Assembly (NCBI GenBank): GCA_049317265.1
Contig: JBMOIP010000006.1
Span: forward strand, 1-64,000
Origin: CAIVAT01 sp049317265
GTDB lineage: Bacteria; Bacteroidota; Bacteroidia; Bacteroidales; FEN-979
Reading direction: 5' to 3'
Length of the DNA stretch: 64,000 bases
Shown: piece by piece, positions 26,253-33,229 of the stretch
Layout: each line of letters starts with the position of its first letter
Numbering within the stretch: position 1 is the first letter of the stretch
Translations under genes and position numbers: made by a program
The notes under the pieces: generated by a model
What the model was told of the DNA's origin: nothing
Database searches by the model: none
The model's input: only the letters and a program-made list of their open reading frames with translations

Positions 26253-28483
26253 CTTCCGCTGACCCTTTTAACTTCGGTTTCTTTTTCATTTTCGCGGATG
26301 ATGAATCGATCAAGTCCCTGGGGCCCGACAAACATTTCACACTCCATGTTTTTAATTTCATGCCTGCCAGCAATGGCCGAAACTTCCGATTTCAGCCGGA
26401 TATTGGTTTGCATCAGCGCATCATCCATTGCAAGGTATTTTAAACTGTATTCAGACCGGGTGAATAGGAAAAATGGCGCCACAAAATCCTGGATGATCCC
26501 GATAAACCTGTTGTTAAACGTATTTACCGGATAGAGGTCCTTCACCAGCAAATTCCTGTAATATCCCATCATCACCTTATAAGCTCCCAGGAAAAATTTA
26601 TAGAGAACCGATGATTTTTCTCCCTCAAAATGGGTGAAGTAATGGATCTCCCCGTCGTTTCTGAACCATGCCTTTGCTTTTGTTTGCCTGCAATAAAGAA
26701 AGGTGAGGTTTATCGCATCAACCCTTACCTCCCAGTCAATTTCGTACTCATTGATCCCGGTTCCTGTAACCACAAATTTAAACTCCTGGCCGGGGATGAA
26801 GTGAAAAGCTTTTTCAAGGGAAAGGTTTTTGCTGATATTCGAAACCATCACGTTATTCTCTGGCGATTCATACGATTTCAATTCGAAAACACCGTTTTTA
26901 TGCCTGATATAATGGCTGATGGGGTAGTCAAGCGTGCGGGACCCGATATAGGGTGTTCCCTGGAGCTGGAAATGAATATGCGGTACCGGCGAACGTCCTG
27001 AATTACCGCACGATGCCAGCATCTCTCCCTTTTTGACAAAGTCACCTGCAGCGACTTTGAAACTCCCTTTTTTCAGGTGGGAGAGTTTTGAATAGAGATG
27101 GTCAACATGCCGGAGGATGATGGTATTCCCCCAGTTGTGTTCCAGGTCTACATTGCCGATATTGTTTTCATCTACCTCATCCACGATCTCCTCCACATAT
27201 CCGTCGGCAGGGGCAACAACCGGCTTGTTGTAGGCGTAGTAGTCTTCGCGGCTATTGCCGTCACCGGTGAATGTAAGGCCGTCATCATCCATAATTTCAA
27301 AATCCCAGGCATGACGCCAGTCACCCTGGTGGGTGAACTTCCCGTTGTGACTTTGTGTTACTTTCCACTCTCCCCAGAATGGAAGGACAAACGGGAAGAA
27401 AAGTGATTTTCCGAAACGCACCTTGTAGTTGATATGTGAATAGAGGTTCTTCTCAGGAGAAAATTGCTGGTAAGCAACCAGTTCCGGCTTGGTGAAAAAC
27501 CGTTCACGGAATTTCAGTGAATAGAGAAAGAGGAGGACCACCATGTTGAACGGCAGTGAATAGACAGACAACTGAAAAATGGAAAAAATTGACTGTGTGC
27601 TGGTAAGGATGATGGAAATCAGGGGAGTCAGCAAAATCACCCACAGAAAGGACCACCACGACGGAACAATGAAAAATCCGCCGATGGCGATTGAAGTGAG
27701 AATGAAGTTGAAACCAATATAACCATAGCTGAGTTCCCTGATATCCGCCCCGATAAAATGGTAGTAACCATAGGCGGAAAAGAATCCCACCAGTGAAAGG
27801 ATGAAGGAGATACGAGAATAGATCAACAGTCCCAATGCAATCAACACCCCTGCCAGCAGGTGATACTGGAAAAAGATCGCCCCCAGTGAGGTGAAATAGA
27901 GCCGCACCGGCTCAGGCAATCCAAGATCGGCAAACCAGTTATAGGAAGAAACCATTCCCTGGCCGCCAATCATGAACATTTCATTGGTCATGTATATGCC
28001 GCGTTCACTTACATGAAGCGCGGTAAACTGTCGTGTGGCAAGGCTTACCAGCCATGTTCCCAGTAAGAAGGAGAGACTCAGAAAGGGCAGTCCGTATTTT
28101 CCCACCACACCTTCCAGGAAAAGCGTCAGAAAAAGGGTGAGCAGGGAGGCAAATGCCAGAACGATAAAATACTCAGTTCCCGGCTGATAATAAACGCCCA
28201 GTCCTAACCCTACCAGCAGGCTGTTAAATCCATAATAGCCCTTTTTTATGTTATCCCGGTTAAACCCGATAAGATAGGACAAAATATTGGTGACCATCAC
28301 GGCGATAACACCACTTACCCCGGCCCAGAAGTCGAAAAACGACACTGCGATCAGGATCAGTGAAAATATCCTGTTGTTCGAAAAGAATATCTGGGTGTAA
28401 CTGTTCAGAATACTCGAAAGGAACGATGGGAATATATTTGTGAGGGTTTTATAGTTCAGGGGAACAGGATTATTGATGGATGG
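26249..28483 (-). CDS. Urea-transporter-like membrane domain fused to M23 peptidase
   Basis: From the GTG at 28343-28345 the protein has 698 residues. The frame stays open 46 codons further to a stop at 28484-28486, and this extension (LSSILNSYTQIFFSNNRIFSLIL...) resembles the first helix of urea transporters, so the true start probably lies upstream. No ATG, GTG or TTG occurs there. The N-terminal half has about ten helices with GYYGFNSLLVGLGLGVYY, a urea-transporter family signature. Numbering from the GTG, an M23/LytM domain follows at about 320-480, with zinc ligands in RHAWDFE (H345) and PHIHFQL (H454-H456). About 220 further residues have no known family. Either envelope substrate (peptidoglycan or a peptide product) is conceivable. 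Confidence 0.75.
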   Translation of the reverse strand, partial: PSINNPVPLNYKTLTNIFPSFLSSILNSYTQIFFSNNRIFSLILIAVSFFDFWAGVSGVIAVMVTNILSYLIGFNRDNIKKGYYGFNSLLVGLGLGVYYQPGTEYFIVLAFASLLTLFLTLFLEGVVGKYGLPFLSLSFLLGTWLVSLATRQFTALHVSERGIYMTNEMFMIGGQGMVSSYNWFADLGLPEPVRLYFTSLGAIFFQYHLLAGVLIALGLLIYSRISFILSLVGFFSAYGYYHFIGADIRELSYGYIGFNFILTSIAIGGFFIVPSWWSFLWVILLTPLISIILTSTQSIFSIFQLSVYSLPFNMVVLLFLYSLKFRERFFTKPELVAYQQFSPEKNLYSHINYKVRFGKSLFFPFVLPFWGEWKVTQSHNGKFTHQGDWRHAWDFEIMDDDGLTFTGDGNSREDYYAYNKPVVAPADGYVEEIVDEVDENNIGNVDLEHNWGNTIILRHVDHLYSKLSHLKKGSFKVAAGDFVKKGEMLASCGNSGRSPVPHIHFQLQGTPYIGSRTLDYPISHYIRHKNGVFELKSYESPENNVMVSNISKNLSLEKAFHFIPGQEFKFVVTGTGINEYEIDWEVRVDAINLTFLYCRQTKAKAWFRNDGEIHYFTHFEGEKSSVLYKFFLGAYKVMMGYYRNLLVKDLYPVNTFNNRFIGIIQDFVAPFFLFTRSEYSLKYLAMDDALMQTNIRLKSEVSAIAGRHEIKNMECEMFVGPQGLDRFIIRENEKETEVKRVSGR

Positions 28484-28490
28484 TTAGTAT

Positions 28491-29855
28491 TTATGCTTTC
28501 AGATTGAAACTTGCGAGGTGTGCCGGCAGCTGTTCCATGTTGTTCATGTTGTCAAGCGATTCCTTGTTGCGGATAAGGTGGGGTTTTTCGTCGAGATCGA
28601 TCAGCAGCACATTTGGCCTCAGGGTAATAAACTGCATCCACTGGGTCATATTGTATGCGCCAACATTATGGATCACCACATGGTCGCCTTTGTTGAGCAG
28701 GGGCAGATTCGTGCTTTCACGGATAACGTCGATGTTCATGCAGAGAGGACCGTAAAGGCAGGTATCTTCCGAATATTGCGTAAACGACTGTGCAGGAGTG
28801 ATTTTATGGTCATACCAGAAAGCAGTGAACAGAATGTTAACGCCAATGTCGAGAATGGTATTCCTGCGACCTGTACTGGAACGCTTGTTAGAGATCACGG
28901 AACCCAGGAGAAAACCTGCTTCGTCGATCATTGCACGCCCGGTTTCCAGGATGAGCATGGGCAGATGGTCTTTCTTAAAGTTACTGTTGATGAGCGCCGA
29001 GGAGATCGCCTCCGCAAAGTCATCAAAGGAGGGGTTGGTGTCGCTTCCAGGTAGAAACGAGCCTTTAAGCGTGTTTTTTGAGGCAAAACCACCCCCCATG
29101 TCAATGTATTTTATTTCATGTTTAAACTTCGTTTCAACTGCCAGCGCCAGTTCAGCCAGTTTAGATGCAGCTATGCCATAAGCAAAAGGCGACAACATGA
29201 ATGTGCCTATATGGCAATGAAGGCCAACGAGTTCCATTTTTCCTGACTGCATGATTTTGTTGAGGGCGTCCCACGCCTGCCCGTTTTCATAGTTGAAGCC
29301 GAAACGGTCCCACATGGGATATACACCCGTATCCATGTTTACCCTGATGGCAACCCTTGGAATTTTCTTCAACTGGCCGGCAATCTCAGTGATGGAATAG
29401 AGTTCGTCGAGATGGTCGATATGGATCAGTGAATCGTTGTTGATCGCTTTGATCAGGTCGGTTTCACTTTTGTCAGGACCATTGAAGATGATCTTCCGGC
29501 CATCTACGCCCAGGCTGATCGCCTTGTCATATTCAAAACCCGACACCACCTCGGCCCACGATCCCTCCTGGTGAAAGATGCTGCATACGGCGTTCAGGTA
29601 GTTGGTCTTGTAGGACCATGCAAACTGAACTTTTGGATAGCGTGTCTCAAATGCTTTCCTGGCTTTTTTAATGGTGTTTCGGATCGTTCTTTCCGAAATG
29701 ACAAACAAGGGCGAACCATACTCCTTTATCAGGTCACTTACAGAATTTCCGTCGATATGGGTCATTGGCTCATATTCAGTTCTTGTTCCAAATTTGTTCG
29801 GCATGCCAGTCTCAAGTTTCTTGATTACCGGCCTCTCATATCTAATCTTAGTCAT
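28491..29855 (-). CDS. Fold-type III PLP-dependent decarboxylase (DapDC/ODC-like)
   Basis: 454 residues, near the usual length. The PLP lysine is in AWSYKTN (K83). Further barrel motifs are LVGLHCHIGT and MGGGF, and ETGRAMIDEAG replaces the usual EPGR phosphate loop. The decarboxylase signature CLYGPLCMNID contains the active-site Cys (C372). This argues for a working amino-acid decarboxylase rather than an alanine racemase. A substrate such as diaminopimelate, ornithine or a related amino or amino-acyl compound cannot be fixed. It sits between the ATP-grasp gene (66 bases upstream) and the urea-transporter/M23 gene. It is probably a cluster-specific enzyme rather than the housekeeping LysA. 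Confidence 0.8.
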   Translation of the reverse strand: MTKIRYERPVIKKLETGMPNKFGTRTEYEPMTHIDGNSVSDLIKEYGSPLFVISERTIRNTIKKARKAFETRYPKVQFAWSYKTNYLNAVCSIFHQEGSWAEVVSGFEYDKAISLGVDGRKIIFNGPDKSETDLIKAINNDSLIHIDHLDELYSITEIAGQLKKIPRVAIRVNMDTGVYPMWDRFGFNYENGQAWDALNKIMQSGKMELVGLHCHIGTFMLSPFAYGIAASKLAELALAVETKFKHEIKYIDMGGGFASKNTLKGSFLPGSDTNPSFDDFAEAISSALINSNFKKDHLPMLILETGRAMIDEAGFLLGSVISNKRSSTGRRNTILDIGVNILFTAFWYDHKITPAQSFTQYSEDTCLYGPLCMNIDVIRESTNLPLLNKGDHVVIHNVGAYNMTQWMQFITLRPNVLLIDLDEKPHLIRNKESLDNMNNMEQLPAHLASFNLKA

Positions 29856-29880
29856 ATTGTAAATCCTTTGCTATCCTTAT

Positions 29881-29919
29881 TTCAAATTTCAAAATTCGTT
29901 GTTCAATATTCAATATTCC
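29881..29919. repeat. AT-rich dispersed repeat between ATP-grasp and decarboxylase genes
   Basis: ttcaaatttcaaaattcg followed by gttcaatattcaatattc: short near-tandem A/T words of a type common in Bacteroidota intergenic DNA. It fills most of the 66-bp gap within the operon. Confidence 0.4.
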
Positions 29920-29921
29920 TT

Positions 29922-30968
29922 TTACAGCTCCCCAAAGATGCTGATCTGCTCAAACTCTTCCCTGTCAACGATCATATCCCAGGAGTAGCGGATGAACATC
30001 TTTCCGACATCATATGAGGTAAATGGTAAGACTTTTTCTCCCATGGCAAGGTTGACGAGCGCTTCGGGAATATTCTGCCCTACACCCACCGCCAGGTAGA
30101 TCCAGGCAGGCAGCCTTGGGTTGATCTCCAGCAGGTAGAGTTCGCCATCCTTGTTCTTCATCAGCTCAAGTTCGAAACCGCCGCGCCACTTGGTGTTTTT
30201 CAGGAATTTACGGGTCATGTCAAGCATCTTCTCATCCGAGATGGTGATGCCTCCCCATGCCTTGCCTTTGTCAGTGATGTATTGCTTGCGCATTGGAACG
30301 GCACCGATGGTGTTTCCCTTCCCGTCGCCCAGCCCGGTCACATTGAACTCAGTGCCATGGATAAACTCCTGGATGATGATGGGAAGTCCCCACTTGGCGC
30401 TGATCTTGTTGAAGAAACTTTTCACCTGTTCGATGCTGTAGGCGATGGAAGCGTCATAGAATTTTCCCTTCACGATCATCGGAAATGAAAACTCGGATGG
30501 CAGACTGTGAACGGTATTCAAGTCATAAATTACCTTGCTTTTCGGAACACTGATGTTGTATTTCTTTCCGAAATCGTTGAGGTTCACCTTGTGCCGTTCT
30601 TCAAACTGGTGGAGGGTGGGAAGAAACATATGAATTCCCATGGTCTTCAGCTTTGGCTCCAGTTTGATGAAGGGGTATAGTTCAGCATCAAAATTCGGGA
30701 TGATGACATCGAGACTCTCCTTCTCCTGGATGTATTCCAACCTCGCAAGGAGGGTGTCTGTTCCGGCCGCAGGATATGGAATTGAGTAGGTACGGTCGAC
30801 GATGTCGTGCATGTAAATACCCGGCTCCAGCGATTCGTATGATAACCCGATGATCTTCACATCAAATGAAGCAGCCTCCCGCAGTGCCCTGATCACCGAG
30901 ACCCCCGGTCCGGGAGAGTCGATGGCATTCAGCCCTGTAACTGCTATGTTAAGCTTTCGTTTCTTCAT
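29922..30968 (-). CDS. ATP-grasp ligase of the PqqD cluster
   Basis: 348 residues from ATG 30966-30968; an upstream reading to 31097 runs antiparallel to no family and overlaps the PqqD gene. The N-terminal pre-ATP-grasp domain begins KLNIAVTGLNAIDSPGPGVS. The ATP-grasp fold contains FPMIVKGKFYDAS (ATP-binding lysine), IIIQEFIHGTEFNVT, GGFELELM and the metal-binding LYLLEINPRLPAW. Such enzymes activate a carboxylate as acyl phosphate and join it to an amine or thiol. It resembles the carbamoyl-phosphate-synthase-like group of stand-alone ligases. It overlaps the PqqD-like gene by 20 bases. Acting on a PqqD-bound peptide or on a free amino acid are both possible. Confidence 0.8.
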   Translation of the reverse strand: MKKRKLNIAVTGLNAIDSPGPGVSVIRALREAASFDVKIIGLSYESLEPGIYMHDIVDRTYSIPYPAAGTDTLLARLEYIQEKESLDVIIPNFDAELYPFIKLEPKLKTMGIHMFLPTLHQFEERHKVNLNDFGKKYNISVPKSKVIYDLNTVHSLPSEFSFPMIVKGKFYDASIAYSIEQVKSFFNKISAKWGLPIIIQEFIHGTEFNVTGLGDGKGNTIGAVPMRKQYITDKGKAWGGITISDEKMLDMTRKFLKNTKWRGGFELELMKNKDGELYLLEINPRLPAWIYLAVGVGQNIPEALVNLAMGEKVLPFTSYDVGKMFIRYSWDMIVDREEFEQISIFGEL

Positions 30969-31209
30969 GGCTTTCAAGTAGGTAGTGATGTTCAAGGATT
31001 CCGATGAAGTCGTGGTAGTCCTTTTCAAAGGTGGCCTGGTCAATCGCATATTTCTCGAGAATGACCCTGCTGATTTCATCGGAAGTTTTATCTTCACGGA
31101 TAAGATTCAGGATCTCCGTTCCGATTGGATTTACCGAAAAGGATTCACCGGATACCGGGTTGAAAAGCAATCCCGCCTCACTGACGGCAACATTTTTTCG
31201 TAGTTTCAT
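30949..31209 (-). CDS. PqqD-like peptide-chaperone (RRE-fold) protein
   Basis: 86 residues from ATG 31207-31209. The longer frame to 31302 would translate the REP palindromes and is unlikely. The sequence MKLRKNVAVSEAGLLFNPVSG then SFSVNPIGTEILNLIRED, SDEISRVILEKY and DYHDFIGILEHHYLL follows the PqqD fold: an N-terminal beta part with GxxFxVNxxGxxIL and a helical part. PqqD and related RiPP recognition elements hold a leader peptide and present it to modifying enzymes. No obvious precursor peptide is adjacent. A minus-strand -7-like TAATTTCG lies at 31314-31321. The 20-base overlap with the ATP-grasp gene implies coupled translation. Confidence 0.8.
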   Translation of the reverse strand: MKLRKNVAVSEAGLLFNPVSGESFSVNPIGTEILNLIREDKTSDEISRVILEKYAIDQATFEKDYHDFIGILEHHYLLESHEETKA

Positions 31210-31223
31210 GGTTTTGTTTTTTT

Positions 31224-31274
31224 GGATACGGGGGTGTGCCCCGTACGTAGAGACGAGGCATGCCTCGTCTCCAC
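31224..31274. repeat. Two REP-like palindromes in the PqqD leader
   Basis: Two adjacent palindromes: ggatacggggg / ccccgtac around gtgtg (31224-31246), and a 28-bp near-perfect palindrome centred on gaggcatgcctc (31247-31274). They belong to the same family as the RAYT-linked copies and lie 15 bases before the PqqD start codon, in its 5' untranslated region. Confidence 0.75.
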
Positions 31275-31360
31275 ACGATGCAATATTACACCCATCCATC
31301 ATCCGGGATGTTACGAAATTATTATTATGATGTATAAAATTTTATAATGATCATTTCCTG

Positions 31361-31966
31361 TCAATCTGAAGATAACAGTGTATCAAGGCCTCTTCTGCTG
31401 TTCGAAGGGGTCACACGGTACTCCGTAACTGAAATGCCGGTAATTGTTTTAAACTGTGTCGACAGGTACTGAACACTGCTGTATCCCATCATGTAGGCGA
31501 TTTCGCTGAGAGTGAGCTCTCCGTATTCGATGAGCTCCTTCACTTTCTCAATTTTATTCTGGATGGTGAACTTTTCCAGTGTGGTGTTTTCATGCTTTGA
31601 GAAGAGTGACGAAATGTAGGGGTATGACATTCCGAACCGCTCAACCAGGTAGTCAGAGTTACGTACCATCGCGTTGTAGGTGGAGTTATGCACCAGGTCG
31701 ATCACTGCCTGCTTAATCTGTTCGACAAGGATGTGCTCCTTGTCGACAATGATCTCAAAACCATATAGAGCCAGCATGGTTTCAATCTTTTTCCAGGTGA
31801 TTTTCTTCGGGTCAATGGAGAGGACGAGCATCCCGAGTTTGATGTCCTGGATATCGATTCCATCCACGGAAAGTTCCTTTCGCAACAGGTGAACACAGCA
31901 ACTGCAGGTCATGTTTTTCACATGAATGATCCGAACCGGCGATGCTGACTTTTTCTTTACGGGCAT
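31361..31966 (-). CDS. AraC-type regulator with N-terminal HMA-like domain
   Basis: 201 residues. Residues 11-80 resemble a heavy-metal-associated (ferredoxin-like) domain with the metal motif M19-T-C21-S-C-C24 in VKNMTCSCC and a predicted beta-alpha-beta-beta-alpha-beta course. Residues about 95-195 are an AraC-family double helix-turn-helix (FGMSYPYISSLFSKHE, then TLSEIAYMMGYSSVQYLSTQFKTITG). This pairing is recurrent in Bacteroidota and suggests metal- or redox-linked transcription control, unproven here. It lies upstream of the PqqD cluster on the same strand and three bases after the rodA stop, so it may be cotranscribed with rodA or control the cluster. Confidence 0.8.
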   Translation of the reverse strand: MPVKKKSASPVRIIHVKNMTCSCCVHLLRKELSVDGIDIQDIKLGMLVLSIDPKKITWKKIETMLALYGFEIIVDKEHILVEQIKQAVIDLVHNSTYNAMVRNSDYLVERFGMSYPYISSLFSKHENTTLEKFTIQNKIEKVKELIEYGELTLSEIAYMMGYSSVQYLSTQFKTITGISVTEYRVTPSNSRRGLDTLLSSD

Positions 31967-31969
31967 GGG

Positions 31970-33229
31970 CTACACGAGGTCATATCTGTAGGAGTCCTGG
32001 CGGATAAAGATAAACAATAAAATGGTGAAGGCCCACAAAGAGGATCCTCCATAACTCACATATGGCAATGGAATCCCGATTACAGGTACCAGCCCCAGGG
32101 TCATCCCGATGTTGATGGCAAAGTGAAAAAAAAGGATGGAAGCCACGCCGTACCCATAGAACCTGCTGAACCGCGATCGCTGTCGTTCAGCCATCAGGAT
32201 GATCCTGATAAACAAACTCATGTAAAGAATCATCAATATGGATGACCCAAGGAAACCCCACTCTTCGCCCACCGTGCAAAAAATAAAGTCGGTGCTTTGC
32301 TCCGGTACGAAATTGTATTTTGTTTGAGTTCCCTGTAAAAAACCTTTTCCGAAAAACCTTCCTGAACCGATGGCAATAAGCGATTGATTTACATTGTATC
32401 CCGCTCCCTTTAAATCGACATCCTGACCGAGGAGGACATGGATACGGTTTCTCTGATGGGGCTCAAGGATATGGTTTACAGCGAAATCCACAGAAAAAAC
32501 AAATCCCACCGATCCAAGGAATATCCCGCTGATCAGCAGGATGGAGCGTAACCTCCTGTTGCTGAAAAAATAACCCACACCTGCAACAAACAGTAAAATG
32601 GCTGCCAGGATGAGCTTGGGAACCACCAGTGCTAAAACACCAAGGATAGGTAAAACAATGAAAGACAATGGGATAAATCCAGTCAAACCTGCGCGGTACA
32701 ACACGATAACGAGCGCCAGGAATACGATGGCTGATCCGGTATCATGCTGAAGCAGTACGATCACGGCAGGTACGAGGATAATGGCAGACGCAATCACAAG
32801 ACTGCGGAATCTGGCAAGGCTGACATCCAGGGTGCCAAGGTACTTTGCAAGTGCAAGCACGGTAGCCATTTTGGCAAACTCTGCAGGCTGGATGCCGAAC
32901 CCACCAATGGCAAACCACCCTTTCGACCCTGCAACTTCCCGGCCCGAAAAAATCACCACTACCAGCATGAGGAGGAAAAATCCGTAGATGAACCATGCAA
33001 ACTGGGAAAAAAACTTCGGGTCAATGATGAGAATGCTTATGGCGAGCAGGACAGAGGCGATGATAAAGAGCATCTGCTTGCCATATTTCTGCGTCAGATC
33101 AACAATGTGATTGTGGTTTTCGTTGTACACGGCCGCATAGATGTTCAGCCAGCCAATAAAGACCAGCGAAAGGTAGAGTCCCACTACTACCCAATCAATC
33201 CGGTAAAATATTCCCTTGTCCTCTCTCAC
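31970..33229 (-). CDS. rodA: Rod-shape SEDS glycosyltransferase RodA
   Basis: 419 residues with ten transmembrane helices, starting with GTG. SEDS-family motifs are clear: FAIGGFGIQPAEFAKMATVLALAKYL, LLQHDTGSAIVF with the catalytic Asp loop, GAGYNVNQSLIAIGSGRFFGKGFLQGTQTKYNFVPEQSTDFIFCTVGEEWG, and VIGIPLPYVSYGGSS near the end. RodA polymerises lipid II glycan strands during elongation together with PBP2. The start overlaps the mrdA 3' end by 35 bases. Confidence 0.95.
   Translation of the reverse strand: MREDKGIFYRIDWVVVGLYLSLVFIGWLNIYAAVYNENHNHIVDLTQKYGKQMLFIIASVLLAISILIIDPKFFSQFAWFIYGFFLLMLVVVIFSGREVAGSKGWFAIGGFGIQPAEFAKMATVLALAKYLGTLDVSLARFRSLVIASAIILVPAVIVLLQHDTGSAIVFLALVIVLYRAGLTGFIPLSFIVLPILGVLALVVPKLILAAILLFVAGVGYFFSNRRLRSILLISGIFLGSVGFVFSVDFAVNHILEPHQRNRIHVLLGQDVDLKGAGYNVNQSLIAIGSGRFFGKGFLQGTQTKYNFVPEQSTDFIFCTVGEEWGFLGSSILMILYMSLFIRIILMAERQRSRFSRFYGYGVASILFFHFAINIGMTLGLVPVIGIPLPYVSYGGSSLWAFTILLFIFIRQDSYRYDLV

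Noticed and set aside
30969..31097. Extended N-terminus of the ATP-grasp protein
   Set aside because: It overlaps the PqqD gene in another frame and lacks family similarity; MKKRKLNIAV is the natural start.
31210..31302. Extended N-terminus of the PqqD-like protein
   Set aside because: The extra residues come from REP palindromes; MKLRKNV at 31209 is the expected fold start.
33195..33229. Overlap of rodA and mrdA as a frameshift
   Set aside because: Both proteins are complete with all motifs; a 35-base overlap with a GTG start is enough explanation.
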